Positions 11,441 through 23,220 of a DNA stretch of 64,000 nt are shown piece by piece. The translations under genes were made by a program, and so were the position numbers. The notes below the pieces were generated by a model. That model saw nothing but the letters and a program-made list of their open reading frames with translations. It had not been told where the DNA came from and made no database searches. Location of the stretch: positions 61,061,873 to 61,125,872 of the forward strand of contig OY755237.1 of assembly GCA_963576725.1 (NCBI GenBank), written 5' to 3'. Each line of letters begins with the position of its first letter. Within the stretch, counting starts at the first letter, position 1. The stretch comes from Azorinus chamasolen (lineage: Eukaryota > Mollusca > Bivalvia > Cardiida > Solecurtidae).

Positions 11441-11940
11441 TTCGTTTTTTTTTTGAGTCTGTTCATGACTAGCATTTAAAAGAGAAAGCTGTAGACTCTG
11501 TCTGTTCAATACGTTCACATTTTCAACTTACACATTTACATAAAAACGAAAATATCACATAGTGGAAATTACATTACAGTTATCATGAACCCCTTTCCTG
11601 TTCTGTTTTCATGTAATAAATAATGGAAATGGAAAATTATTAACTCAGTTTTTATTTAGAATTTTAAACGGAATTTGTTTCTTTGACAATAATTATAGAA
11701 TCAGATCTATTATACTACTAAACATTTGAAAGGGATCACGTATATATATTTCATAGCGTAATAATGTTTTCTTGACTTTTAATTGTTATTTTGCAACTTT
11801 TGACATTTTATAGTTGTTTTATTTTATTTTTAAGTATTGATTTATCACTGAATCGTGACACTGGCTGAATCTTGATAGGGGTGACTTTTTAAGATTTTAG
11901 TGCATTCGTGTCAGACGTGAAATGATTTTAAAAGATAGCC
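11441..11940. other. no gene seen
   Basis: AT-rich, no supported feature. Confidence 0.5.
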
Positions 11941-11969
11941 AAAAGTGAAAGGATCTTTTTAATATCGTG

Positions 11970-12908
11970 TGTGGTGCCCACTAGCGTTGATTACTGCCTG
12001 ACATCGTCTTCTCATGCCACTGATAAGCCTGTGTATGCTGCCTCGTGGGATTCAGCCCACTCCTCAAAGAGGGCTTGTCGTAGCTCCTGGATGGTAGTAG
12101 GCTTAACAGGGCGTGCAGATATTGCAACCGGAAGCATGTCCCAGACATGTTCTATGGGGTTGAGGTCTGGAAACCTCGCAGGCCAGTCCATCCTGAAGAT
12201 TGTTTCAGCTTGGAGATACTCATCAGTCACTCTGGCTCTGTGAGCTCTGGAATTGTCATACATTAGAACGACATATGGGCCTACTGCACCAGCATATGGA
12301 CGAACGTATACACCCAAGACCTCTCAGACGTATATCTGAGCTGTCAGAGTGCCGTTTTCAATGATATGCAGATCGGTCTTCCCCTGCATGCCGAGCCCTG
12401 CCAAAACCATGACTGAACCCCCACCATAACAATCATGGTTTGCGATGCCTACCGGTGCAAAATGCCCATTGGTTATTTTCCACACCCAGGCACGCCTATT
12501 TGTAAAGTCAACACAGAATCTGGACTCGTCTGTGAGAAGTACCGGTGTCCAGTCGTTCAAAGTCCATGTTACGTGACCTTGGCTCCATGGGAGACGTGCC
12601 TGGATGTGGTTGTGCATAAATTGAATACGAATTGCTGGCCGCCTAGCCCTCATGCTAACACCATGCAGTTTGTTTGGAATGGTTTGAGTTGAAACCCGAA
12701 CCTCTGTTGCATTCTGGAAGTCATTCTTGAGGGCCGGGGCGTTCATGAAGCGATGACTTCGGGATTGAACCACAATAAAACGGTCTTCTGCCTGCGAAGC
12801 AGCCATCTGACGACCTCCCCCGTGTCTGTGGATAACATCACCATGCATTTGGAAGCGGTTCCACATCCTCGCTACAACACTCTGTGAAACGCCAAGTTGA
12901 CGTGCCAA
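11970..12908 (-). pseudogene. Tc1-like transposase, broken
   Basis: Tc1/mariner-superfamily DDE transposase, which cuts and pastes its own element at TA sites. From 12908 the frame opens in the helix-turn-helix region (ARQLGVSQSVVARMWNRF). It passes the first catalytic Asp (VLLTDESRF), then meets an in-frame TGA near 12322 in QIYV*EVLGVYVRPYAGAVG. The same frame continues with the second Asp (VLMYDNSRAHRA) and the Glu (DWPARFPDLNPIEHVWDML). After EAAYTGL the reading shifts; the adjacent frame supplies HRLISGMRRRCQAVINASGHH, the usual Tc1 C-terminus. About 300 codons are left and the first ~40 residues appear lost. The TGA is probably CpG decay of an Arg codon. No terminal inverted repeats were found. 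Confidence 0.9.
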
Positions 12909-12949
12909 GTGACGTTATGACGCCCCTGCTTACAGCATCCCATTTCTTC

Positions 12950-13230
12950 CATGCTTTCAAGATGAATGATTGAGCTTCAAGTGTAGATCTGAATCATGCA
13001 CACAAAGTACATGTCAAGCTGCTCTCCGCTTTTTCATGGGCATTGCTTTTCCCGTGCAAATTGGCAAGTCTGTATAGGCAGAACCGGTAAGACAGGTATG
13101 TAGAATACACACACTTAAAAAAGAAATAAAAGCCTCTTCGTGTGTAATCACAAAAAAACTTCAAATTACATTCAAATTACATTATCTTTAAAACAAGTGA
13201 TCCTAATTAATTTCTGAGTAGTATATATCA
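12950..13230. other. flank of Tc1 relic, nothing recognised
   Basis: Contains short direct repeats (caaattacatt, near 13153-13180) but no gene. Confidence 0.4.
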
Positions 13231-13238
13231 TGGCATAA

Positions 13239-13278
13239 GCAAACAGAACATACTCTGATCTGGGTCTACTCTGCTTGC
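13239..13278. repeat. palindromic hairpin repeat, copy 3
   Basis: gcaaacaga at 13239 pairs with tctgcttgc at 13270, with gatctgggtctac in between as in the other copies. Confidence 0.55.
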
Positions 13279-14148
13279 AAATGCGTGAAAATGTGTCTTA
13301 AAACGTAAAGACCGTATAACATGTATTGCCATAATCACATTTGATCTGTTATTCTGTATTTCGATCTTAGGCATTTCACTGGGGTCATTGATATCAGAGT
13401 ATTTTATACTGGTTGATAATTATAACATGATGTTTGTGAGAAACAAATATCACGGGAAAATAGTTCCTCCGTCCTTGTTCATTTTTTAAAATATAAAAAC
13501 AACAAGTCTGTATGTGATATTAGTGATTCATTTACAAATAAAGACGTTTCAAATGGGATGAGTTTTTAATACCACTATGAATCAAACAGTCAAACATTTG
13601 TTTTTTATTATCTATTTGTAATGGAATCCGTTAAAGAATATCACCCAAACGCAACAAACCGGTATTTGTGAGCAAGCTGTCTAATGTCAACCAATCTCTG
13701 ACCATCACCGACTTTACCTTTGCAACTAACCTTTATAAACACCTGCGAGTAAGTTTGGGGTACCAATATAACCCTGCTTACCAATTTTCAGCAAATAATA
13801 TATGACAAATCAGAAGCCACTATTCCATAACCATGGCTACTAACTCTACCAACATTGTACCATTTCGCACAATTGACTTGGCACTTTACTAGTGAGTCTG
13901 AACAATATGCAGTTAAGAGCTCTTCGTTTCATATAATTATGGTGATCAAGAAAGTCCTTATCAAAATCTATCATATAGCCAGTTTGAAGCCCTAATCAAA
14001 AGTTGTAATGACCCTGAATGCCACTGCTCTGCGTGTATTGGGTAGAGAGAGCACAACAACTATAACGTTTTAGGTACTGAATTATAATTTAAACATCCAC
14101 ACTTCATTAAATTAGAAATTATTGCATATTTATGGTTTCTATCACAAT
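13279..14148. other. no gene seen
   Basis: AT-rich. The phrase ttttcagcaaat near 13785 recurs near 33662 and 34050, hinting at an old interspersed repeat. Confidence 0.4.
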
Positions 14149-14206
14149 CAGTGCAGAACCTGATCAGAGGGCTTCTTAATTAGCCATCTGATCTGGGTAT
14201 ACACTG
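14149..14206. repeat. palindromic hairpin repeat, copy 4
   Basis: cagtgcagaacctgatcaga pairs with tctgatctgggtatacactg around ttcttaatta. Confidence 0.65.
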
Positions 14207-14419
14207 TTTTATTTTTGTTTTATTTATTTAGTTCTGATGCATGACTCTTTTTTATGTTACTTGTTTGATCTTATGTTACTGTATTTGCATAATATTTTTT
14301 ATCAATTTGCTTAATGCTAGTGAATAAATCCGAATTAATTCTGATTGTGATGTTCCTATTCTGTATATATATATAATATTGAAATATATTGAAATATATA
14401 TTGAAATGTTTTTCTTCAA

Positions 14420-15290
14420 AATAGCGAGAACGCAATACGCGTATCAATAATGCCAAAAATACATTTCTTCTAATCCGAAAGGGCATTAACATCAGCATGT
14501 TCTTGGCGACGCCATTTGGTGCAGAATTCCTGAAAAGCTTCCGCTATATGAGTTCAGCAAGCGTTAAAATCAATAAGGCGATGTAATCTATATTTAGATC
14601 CTTTAGTTAGGAGAGTCCTTAAACCGTTATCATTAATGATATCAACATTACTAGTAATGACATGACCACCTGGTGTATAGCAAAGGCTTTAAGTGCTACA
14701 ATCTCAAAGAGTAGGCGTACTGACATCAATATTTAAGTCAGAGACTAACATTCCTAATAGTTTTATTATATGTATAACAGATGATGGGTAATTCAGAGTA
14801 ATTGAAATATTTGGGAATAGTATCGATAATTCTTATTACGAAATACACTTTAAATATCAATAGAATCGATACCTTTATTTATGAATTGAAGTTACAGAAT
14901 ATGCCTATTATGTACAAATTCTTTATCAATATGAGGACGATATGTATACGTGACACAGTTTAATCAGTGGATATGTACGCATATAAATGTTATCACCCTC
15001 TACGTCTATGGAACTAATATAAGAAAAAGGCCGAGACGATAAACAAGAAAGCAGAGAATGTTTGCCAGTTTGTTTAAGGATGATATGTAAATCATGAATA
15101 GACATAATAAGACGTAATCTACGCTGAATTTTACCATTTCTACGTCTACCATGTGATATACCTTTACATTTTCTAGTTGAAAGTATCAATCATAGGATCT
15201 TTAGATATATTGTCATTTTTGTAAATGTTGTAATTCAGGCCCAAAGAAAAAGCTGCTTGGAATAACCCCCATAGAATAGTGACTCCCTGT
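14420..15290 (-). pseudogene. N-terminal fragment of YDKRDDF-type RT element
   Basis: Minus-strand sequence aligns by eye with 22910-23220 (for example gcaatacgcgtatcaataat near 14433 and 22920) and with 17860-18060 plus 19740-20410 of the interrupted element. It covers the region upstream of the RT domain and has many stops. The RT domain is absent. The 5' end lies near 15290, next to a CA-rich tract. Confidence 0.65.
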
Positions 15291-15294
15291 CTTT

Positions 15295-15435
15295 GTTTAC
15301 ACAAAAACAACCACACACCTGCACATGCACGCACACACACGCAAAATACGCACATACATACACAATTGCAGATACGCACGCACGCACTCATACCCGTACA
15401 TATGCACGCACGCACATACTTAGAAAGGTATGCAT
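15295..15435. repeat. CA/CACG-rich microsatellite
   Basis: Imperfect cacacg, cacatac and acgcacgc runs. Confidence 0.85.
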
Positions 15436-16255
15436 ACATGCAAACCCAAAATGCGATCGCTAAATCAATTGTAAAATGTTTTATTGACTTCTATCTAAAC
15501 TGTTAAAATTTCAATAATCTAAGTTGGAGCTTAAGCTTTCGTGAATAGAAAATTGTGTCAATCACTGTAAAAGTGAACGTCATTCGCTGTGGATTTCGTA
15601 TGGTCTATGCCGTGTGCATATGCCATATATTATATCAATATTATTTGGACATTTGTAACCTCTTACTTCATTCTCAATGTTGTTGTATTTTCTTGTCCTT
15701 CGGGATAATTAGTATTGATGTTATTAGTTTTGAAAATTTAATACTGCTTAAAAGTACAAAAATGAGTCATGCAGGAAACACCACATACAGAACAAACAGT
15801 CGCCCGAACAGCAACACAAGGAATCAGCAAATGTACATAACTATAAAAACAACAAGAGACGCACAAAGCCAAAACAAACATACAATAGGAGGAAGATGGA
15901 AGTACCGCCTTGGAACGGTCAGTGACAAAAGTCACTGGGGGGTTAAACCTGTTTATTGGCGCCCAACCTCACACTTATTCCATCCCCACACTAAAAGACA
16001 AACAGTGTAAATAAACATGTCCCCTCCCCGACTAATCTACAACAACCGCGACGGCAAATACAGTGGTAAAGTGCATGTATAACGAAAATATTTAAGTGAA
16101 CAAACTGCATCCACCTATCGCTAGTGTACTCAATGATTGAGCTGCAAACAGAGTAACTGTAGAAAAGTAATAAAGGGAACGACAAAAATGAAATAGTACA
16201 GATATCCGACGTTCTCCTTCCATTTCTGGATTTAAGAGGTCGCCTTCATTGAGTA

Positions 16256-17173
16256 CTAAACCTTTCTTGTCAGCGTACATGCAAAGAGGCCAGCGTGATT
16301 GCCAACTGTAAAAGAGTTCACAACCAAACATGCAGTATGTTGTAGTACTACAGGATCATATCCCTTTTTAATGAATTGTTTAACATATTTGATGAACAAA
16401 GTGAGAAATTGGGTATGTCCAATAAGTTTACGAAGTTCGTAAATCACATCACCATAAAATTCAGGATGTGAAATACCGTATCGCAGAAGCACCTTGAGAT
16501 TACATTGGTACTTGCCAATAAGAGAGAGATTTCGATAGTAAAATTTAGAGAAAGTTGTTCTTAGTGTATGGTATCTATATCCTTGCTTTAGCAGTTTTTC
16601 AGTTAAAATGAGATTTCGACTGTTAAAATCGTAAATAGATGAACAAGCTCTAGCGAAACGAATACTTTGAGATATATAAACCCCGTAAGATGGAGCACGG
16701 AGAACATCCCCGTCAAGATGAGGAAAATTTACAATATTAAAATCAAAATCATCTCTTTTGTCATATATTTTAGAAGAAATCATTCCATTATTAATTTTAA
16801 GGTCTAGATCAAGAAACGCTGCATAATTGTTGGACGGGTTAGCTTTATTCAATTTGTGTTCTTTAGGATAAATTGCAGGAATCAGAGCATCAAAGAAAGG
16901 GTTATCTAAGTTAAAAATATCATCCAAATATCGACAAGTTTCATTGAAGGCTTTTATAACATCTTCTTGTGATTGAGGATTCAAACGTAACATGAAATCT
17001 CTCTCATAGCAGTACAAAAACAAATGTGCGACAAGTGGTGCACAATTCGTACCCATAGGAATACCAATTACCTGACGGTATATAGCATTCCCATAACGTA
17101 CAAATATGTTATCCAAAAGATAGGTTAGTGCTTCGCAAACTTCTGAGAAAGTCCAATTGGTGTAATATTTCAT
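16256..17173 (-). pseudogene. reverse transcriptase palm to C-terminus (305 codons open)
   Basis: Longest intact piece of the family. Residues ~37-60 read IGIPMGTNCAPLVAHLFLY, the RT B' motif. ETCRYLDDIFNLDN near residue 85 supplies the catalytic Asp pair. FLDLDLKI near residue 120 and SSKIYDKRDDFDFNIVNFP near 135 follow, then YGVYISQSIRFARACSS and LLKQGYRYHTLRTTFSKFYYR, and a C-terminus FTVGNHAGLFACTLTRKV. Upstream fragments in other frames (17170-17430 with STYNFSTLYITLPHSL, the first catalytic region; 17415-17672 with LPTMYWLPKLHKK; 17768-17986) show that the full protein has been broken by frameshifts. The Met at 17173 is internal, not a true start. Confidence 0.8.
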
Positions 17174-18063
17174 TTGCTCGTCAGTAAAGAAAGCTTTTTC
17201 AGCATTACATGCCAGGAATAATGTTTTAAACTATGAGGAAGAGTTATGTACAGAGTAGAAAAATTGTACGTGCTTACAGTGGATGCAAGATACCTTTTGT
17301 TCTTAAGTTTGTTTAAGACCTCTGAAGAGTTCTTAATAGACCAGAAGAGATTTATTCCAGAAGTCTTATTACAGTAGAATTTCACATGTTCCTTTGCCTT
17401 CGTTAAACAAGAAGTCAAAAGTATAGACAATTTAGTAGTTGTACATGAACTAGAATTTGCAATGAAACGCGCTTTATATGTTTTTTATGTAGTTTTGGTA
17501 ACCAATACATTGTAGGAAGTTTATGTTGTGTAATTTTAATATCGGTTCCAAGTTGTTCACACTTTTTGACATGGTCTGAAACGATGGTCTTTTCGTCAGT
17601 AGTAACTGAAATGTATGACTTGGTATTAATAATTTCTCCTGCTTCAAGACATCGATATAATGGAATCGTCAAATAATAATCACAATATTCGATGCCTTAT
17701 CAGCAGGAACAAAAACGTATTTTGAATGGAAATCCTGTTAACCATTTTTAAGATGTCTAAAAGAAGTTCAAGGTTTAGGTGGAAGAAGGTGTTTATTAGA
17801 GCTATAAAAGGAAATGCGTTTATCAATTAAATCAAAAATTAGTTTTTTCCAACAAGAAAGAGCATTAGACTCAACATGTTCTCTTCGACACCATTTAATA
17901 CTAAAATTTTGTAAAGCCTCCGCAATCTGAACTCGACAAGAGTTAAAATCTATCAAGGATGGTATTCTATATTTGGGACCTGACAAGAGTTAAAATGTAT
18001 CAAGGATGGTATTCTATATTTGGGACCTTAATTCAAAAGAGATCGTAGACATTTAACTTTAAT
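17170..18063 (-). pseudogene. RT fingers and N-terminal fragments of the same element
   Basis: Three frames in sequence: 17170-17430 (LLTSCLTKAKEHVKFYC..), 17415-17672 (LPTMYWLPKLHKK) and 17768-17986 (GPKYRIPSLIDFNSCRVQIA, KWCRREHVE). An 18-bp-plus direct duplication at about 17940-18025 (atcaaggatggtattctata twice) adds to the decay. The N-terminal part continues beyond the inserted element at 19745. Confidence 0.7.
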
Positions 18064-18117
18064 TATCTCAAAATTCACAATGAAGTAAATATTCCAAAAT
18101 AGGGAATTAATATAATA

Positions 18118-18364
18118 CATAAATACTTAAACTGCTCTGATCTAATATTTCGACCACTGAGGGCCTTTGTCAAAGATTATCATGTCAAAATACACGTCAT
18201 TTTTTGTTACATGCATTCAGCCATAAAATCAAAGAGAATAATGTTGATCCAGCGTCGTCATGGTGATATTGGGTTGTTTTTTAAAACGTCATGACGTCAT
18301 CAAAATGACGTCATCAAATGACGTCATGTGTGCAACGACGATATGCATGCATTAGCGCATTATC
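18118..18364 (-). repeat. left inverted repeat of Penelope-like element
   Basis: Inverse copy of 19485-19732, from cataaatacttaaactgctc to gcattagcgcattatc. It contains three perfect TGACGTCA octamers (18292-18299, 18306-18313, 18319-18326). A second short inversion follows: 18378-18401 is the inverse of 18449-18472 (gggatggtacagttcaagaa). Confidence 0.9.
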
Positions 18365-18410
18365 TTCCAGTTTCTTCCAGTTCTTGAACTGTACCATCCC
18401 AAAAATGCCA

Positions 18411-19508
18411 ATGTTTTACAAGAGATTCATTGATGATGGTTTCGGGATCTGGGATGGTACAGTTCAAGAACTGAAAGATTTTGGGAAACATGCAAACAGT
18501 ATTCACACGAATATTAGTATAGAGCTTAGATATGGTTTGGATCAGATAGAATTTCTGGACACTCTAGTTAAAATAGACAATGACCATATATACACAGATC
18601 TTTATGTTAAACCTACAGACAAACAGCTGTACCTTAATAATTCTTCCTGCCATCCTCCTAGTACAAAGAAAAGCATAGCATATGGTTTGGGACTAAGAAT
18701 TAAGCGTATATGCGAAAGAGAATCGGACTATATTAGAGAAAGAAATAAACCCAAGGGTCAGTTAAGGAAGAGAGGATATAGTGGCAGGATGATAGAAAAT
18801 CAGTTGGTAAGGGTGGATAAACCTGACAGATCTGCCACATTAGTAAAGAAACAAACAGTTAGATCTAATAGGAAAATGGAGAGGGTCCCTTTAGTTTTGA
18901 CGTATTCAAATCTGCTACCGAATATACATTACATTGTAAAAAAACATTCCAAAGTTTTGCATCAATCAGACCGGCTTAAAGAAGTATTCCAACAACTGCC
19001 AATCGTAGCATTCAGGCGTGATAAAAATCTATGTGACACACTGGTGCATTAAAAAACTAACAGGATTGTTAGACCAAGCAATACAGTCTGTTCACAGGGT
19101 TGTGCTACTTGCAGTATTCTTGAAATGTCAAGTATAAGTGACACAAATAGGCAATCCGTTTACAATGTGTCTACTAATATTAACTGTAGAGAAAGAAATG
19201 TAGTATATGCAATTAAATGCAGTAAATGCGATATAACGGTGTATGTCGGTGAAACTGAGAGAGAAATTCGGGAGAGAATGAAAGAACATTTGAGTGATGT
19301 GAGGCATGAGAGAGAGAAGCCAATAAACAGACATTTTGGAATCGGTAGTCATAGCAGTGATGATGTGAGATTTGTAGTTTTGAAACGGATGTTCCATGCA
19401 TGTAGAACTGAAAGACAGATCCATGAAACTGATTGGATATGGAGGATGAGAACGTACAGACCATTTGGCTGTAACATCAAAGAGGATAATGCGCTAATGC
19501 ATGCATGA
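18411..19508 (+). pseudogene. Penelope-like RT/GIY-YIG protein, C-terminal part
   Basis: RT joined to a GIY-YIG nuclease that nicks target DNA for priming. The frame starts at the RT palm motif C (MFYKRFIDDGFGIWDG), so fingers and most of the palm are missing. It continues through IEFLDTLVKIDN and VKPTDKQLYLNNSSCHP to LCDTLVH, then an in-frame TAA at 19050. The same frame goes on through KTNRIVRPSNTVCSQGCATC (a Cys-rich linker) and the nuclease from ~19200: VVYAIKCSKCDITVYVGETE (GIY and YIG equivalents), REIRERMKEH with the usual Arg and His, and ERQIHETDWIWRMRTYRPFG with the Glu. One stop in an otherwise open frame suggests a fairly recent insertion. The last codons overlap the right inverted repeat. 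Confidence 0.85.
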
Positions 19509-19732
19509 CGTCGTTGCACACATGACGTCATTTGATGACGTCATTTTGATGACGTCATGACGTTTTAAAAAACAACCCAATGTCACCATGACGACGCTGG
19601 ATCAACATTATTCTCTTTGATTTTATGGCTGAATGCATGTAACAAAAATGTGACGTGTATTTTGACATGATAATCTTTGACAAAGGCCCTTAGTGGTCGA
19701 GATATTAGATCAGAGCAGTTTAAGTATTTATG
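19485..19732 (+). repeat. right inverted repeat of Penelope-like element
   Basis: Pairs with 18118-18364. Holds TGACGTCA at 19523-19530, 19536-19543 and 19550-19557. Confidence 0.9.
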
Positions 19733-19744
19733 TATCTCAAAATT

Positions 19745-20530
19745 ACCTGTAATCACATGACCAGCCGGATAATAGCGAAATTTTGAGGTGGCGCAATCTC
19801 AATTATCAGGAATATTATCATTAATATTAAGGTCGGCCACACTTTTATTATAGTTGAAAATTGTATTTCTGATGGGTTTGTTATATTTGTAGCAGATGAT
19901 AGGTGGTTCTGTATTTTTAAAGTATTTAGGAATAGTGTCAATTACATTTTTGTCTCTAAAAATACTTTGGAGGTCAATAAAATCAATACCTTAATTAATA
20001 AAAGGAATTTTCAAGAAGAATCTTTGGTGTTCAGATAATTTGTCAATGTGCGGTCTGAGAACATGTAAAGTTAAGCTTTGTATCAAACTAGCCGTTCCTA
20101 TGAGAGGGTCTGATCTAAAAATAATTTTATTGGCTTGCTCGTCAATTTCTTATACTGAACATATAGATAATGAGGAAAGTCTAGAAAGCATGGCATGTTT
20201 ACCAGAAGTTAGACGTAAAGTATGTAGATCAAGAAGTATCATTTTCAAACGAGAATTACATTTAATATTACCATTTTTGCGAATGCCATGTGATCGAGAT
20301 TTGTTTTCTTATAGAAAAAATTGAAAAAATATCTATATCTGGTTCTTTTGAAATATTTCAAGTCTGGTAAATATTATCATTCAGTCCTAAAGGAAAAGGT
20401 GTTTGCAATTTTTTTATCCAATTTAAGTCGGTGCTAGGGGGCGTGAGAAGTGCTGCAGTTGTAATTACTACTCATGAACAGACTCAATAAAACCGAGTCT
20501 GCAATTTTCTCTTTTTGCATTTCTACTTTT
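19745..20530 (-). pseudogene. 5' region of the interrupted RT element
   Basis: Minus-strand continuation of 18063. Frames such as TNITNPSEIQFSTIIKVWP (near 19870) are stop-ridden. 20400-20530 is the leader module, which recurs at 10917-10985, 11250-11440, 42640-42830 and 50480-50690. Confidence 0.6.
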
Positions 20531-20663
20531 GCTTTTGAAGGATCACCAATTTTCAGAATATTATCACTTGTTGCAGTTAACTGAAATAAATCTCATTGAA
20601 GTGAGGCAACATAGGGGTTCGACATCATCAAATGTGACTGAATTTGGAGGAGTGAGAAACGTT

Positions 20664-21115
20664 GCTGTTTTTTGCTTCGTCTACCACCACCATCACCGTC
20701 ACTACTACTATTTATACTACTACTACTGCCAATACTACTACTACTACCCAGCGGGATGTCGGGGGGGATAGAATTCACCCACTGGCCATATGTACATAGT
20801 GTTAAGACTCCACCAAACAGTGTCACTTACACACTCATACATTCACCACATACATCATTTTACATACACATCGGCGCTCTATGACCCATTGAACGTCGCA
20901 GTGCCGTAAAACCAAACACAAACAACTACTACTAGTCTACTACTACCTACCTTCCTACCCACTATTACTGCTACTACTACTACTTCTACTACTACTATTG
21001 GTTTAACTACGTCTACTACTACTAACACTTCCTACCACAACCACTACTACTATACTAGCTACTACCACTACTGTTACTACTACTACGTCTACTTCTACAT
21101 GTACTACTACTTATA
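20664..21115. repeat. (ACT)n/(ACC)n trinucleotide tracts
   Basis: Imperfect ctactacta runs at 20680-20750 and 20920-21115, separated by unique sequence. The second tract is the left edge of a segmental duplication; its partner is 27530-27675. Confidence 0.9.
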
Positions 21116-23220
21116 TTACACTATGGAAGACGTTATTATTTTCCGTTTAAACAAAACTAAACACAGTGCAATTAAATATATAAAATGACAGCTCTTGATA
21201 TTTCTGAAGTTTTAATTTTTATCTGATTGGCCGAGTTACCTGGCGCCTGATCTGGCTCCAAATTATTTGCGAAGAAAACAAGTGTTTTTGCACAAACGTT
21301 TTTATATCCCAAATGTAATACTACTAGAATGTAAATGAAGTAAATTCAAGCAGGCAAAGCCACATACAAGACGCAACCACAACCAAAACATCTACACAGA
21401 AACACACATACACACACACATACACACAGACAGACACACACACATAGTGTAAATAAAGGTATCTCCGCCGGACTTACCCACAACATAGAAGACGGTAAAC
21501 ACATTAAAATATGTAAAACATAGCATAATAACTATGAATATCCGTCAAATATGTACTCAATGGTTTCGGTGAAGTCAGAGCACCTGCAGGGAAGCCGTTA
21601 AGGACACGACTGGGAAAAAGTAATACACGAGTGGTTAGCTCATCCCGTATCTGAGTTTAAGAGTATATCATCATAGAGTACTACCCTCGGCCTGTCATTG
21701 TGCAAGCAAAGAAGGAAGCGTAGCTACCGTCTGTAAAAGGGTCAATAACCAAACATGCAGTGCGTTGCAATATAATGGGATATTAAACTTTCTTCTTAAA
21801 CGTTTTGATGCGTTTTATAAACAAATCATGAAAATGGATATGATCCCGAATTTTCCAAAGTTTGTAGATAACATTCCCGTAAAATTCTGGTTGGGAAATG
21901 CCTTTTTGTATTAACGTCCGTAGATTGCAATTATAATTCCTAATTAGTGGTAAATTTCGATAATAAAATTTAGAAAACGTTTTCCGAAGTTTGTGATATC
22001 TGTTACCCTGTTTAAGAAGCTAAATTACGACTGTTAAAATCTTCCAGCAAAAACAGACTCGGACAAACCGAATAAGTTGAGAAATATAAACCCCATAAGA
22101 TGTAGAACGGCGACCATCTCCATCTAGAAAAGGACAATTAACAATTTAAAAATGAAAATATTCCATTTTATCGTATAATATATTTTGGACGAAACTTTAT
22201 CATGTGTGATGGAAATATTCAAATTTAAAAATGAAGCTATAATGTCAGATTGATTCGCCTTGTTTAAAGACAGTTCTTTTGGGTAAATTAAAGAATCATA
22301 GTTTCAAAATAAGGATTTCCAAATTCAAAATATCGTCTAAATACCTTGAAATAAGTTTATCCCTTATAAGCTGGTGAGGTAGAGTAGTATAAAGTGTAGA
22401 CCAATGATAAGAGCTCAGTGAAGAAATGTAATACAGTTCATTTTAACGTTTAGTTAAAACATCATTTTAATTTTTTTATGGACCAAAAAACCATTAATAC
22501 CAGATTTTTCATATATGTTGTCATAGTAACGTTCTTTGGTCGTAGTAAGACAGGACGTCAAACGTTTAGATATTTTAGTAGTGGTACAAGATTTAGAGAT
22601 AGCAATAAAACGCGCATTTTAAGGGTTTTTATGTAGTTGCGGAATCCAGTACAAAGTAAAAAGTTTATGTTGTTTTATGTTAGGACCAGACTTAAAAGTA
22701 TTGCACATTTTTACATGTTCCGAGACTATATCTTTTTCAGGTGTTTGAACTGTAATGTAAGTTTGTGAACCAGTTAGCTCCTTCTTTAAAACATCAACGT
22801 AATACGGTCTTCAAACAATAATTACATTGATTGATGCCTTGTCAGCAGGAGCAAAAAACATAATTTGTGAAATGTAACTTTAGGTCGAGGTGGCAAAAGC
22901 TGGTAATTTGATTTGTAAAAGCAATACGCGTATCAATAATATCACAAATACATTTCTTCCAATCTAAATTGGCATTAACCTCAGCATGTTTTCGTCGACA
23001 CCATTTGCTACAGAATTTTTGCATAGCTTCCGCAATATGAGTTCGATAAGCGTCGAAATCAATAAGGGAAGGTAATCTATATTTAGGAGTTAGGAGGCCC
23101 CGGAGACGTTTATCTTTAATGATATCAAAATTACCAGTAATGACATGACAAATTGGTTTATAGCAAAAGCTTGAAAAGCTACAATCTCGAGAAGTAGGGG
23201 TATTGACATCAATATTTAAG
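20994..23220 (-). mobile_element. segmental duplication unit A: RT element copy
   Basis: From the ACT tract through ggaagacgttattatt (21125) and gattggccgagttacctggc to about 22640 it matches 27541-30660. It holds a minus-strand copy of the YDKRDDF family: 3' module from about 21345, C-terminal and palm relics 21700-22400, and an N-terminal stretch 22842-23220 (PKYRLPSLIDFDAYRTHIAE, KWCRRKHAE). About 300 bp present in unit B near 30065-30385 are missing near 22345. The 5' part is cut off where the LINE begins. Confidence 0.7.

Larger units (their letters stand above)
18064..19744 (+). mobile_element. Penelope-like element with GIY-YIG nuclease, nested
   Basis: Inserted in the minus-strand retroelement with a perfect 12-bp target duplication tatctcaaaatt (18064-18075 and 19733-19744). 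The host sequence reads through cleanly when one copy is removed, as the parallel at 23115-23160 shows. The element is bounded by ~247-bp inverted repeats (18118-18364 and 19485-19732), plus 42 unique bases at the left. It encodes the RT palm end, thumb and a C-terminal GIY-YIG endonuclease. Inverted terminal copies are a known oddity of Penelope-like elements. Confidence 0.85.
15745..20530 (-). mobile_element. YDKRDDF-type reverse transcriptase retroelement, interrupted
   Basis: Most complete copy of the dominant retroelement family, minus strand. From 5' to 3': leader near 20530-20400 (gatccttcaaaagc, cccctagcaccg); degraded N-terminal region 20400-19745; a Penelope-like insertion (18064-19744); remaining N-terminal and fingers region 18063-17170; RT palm and C-terminus 17173-16256; and a 3' module ending near 15745 (inverse of catgactcatttttgtac). 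The RT shares the Y-[LIV]-D-D palm motif and an FLDL segment with Penelope-like RTs, but carries YDKRDDF where those have YxKPT, and no GIY-YIG domain follows. Family assignment is therefore left open. Several frameshifts make it inactive. Confidence 0.7.

Noticed and set aside
18064..19744. Hammerhead ribozyme, known from some Penelope-like elements
   Set aside because: No ctgatga plus gaaa core in the right arrangement was found in the terminal repeats.
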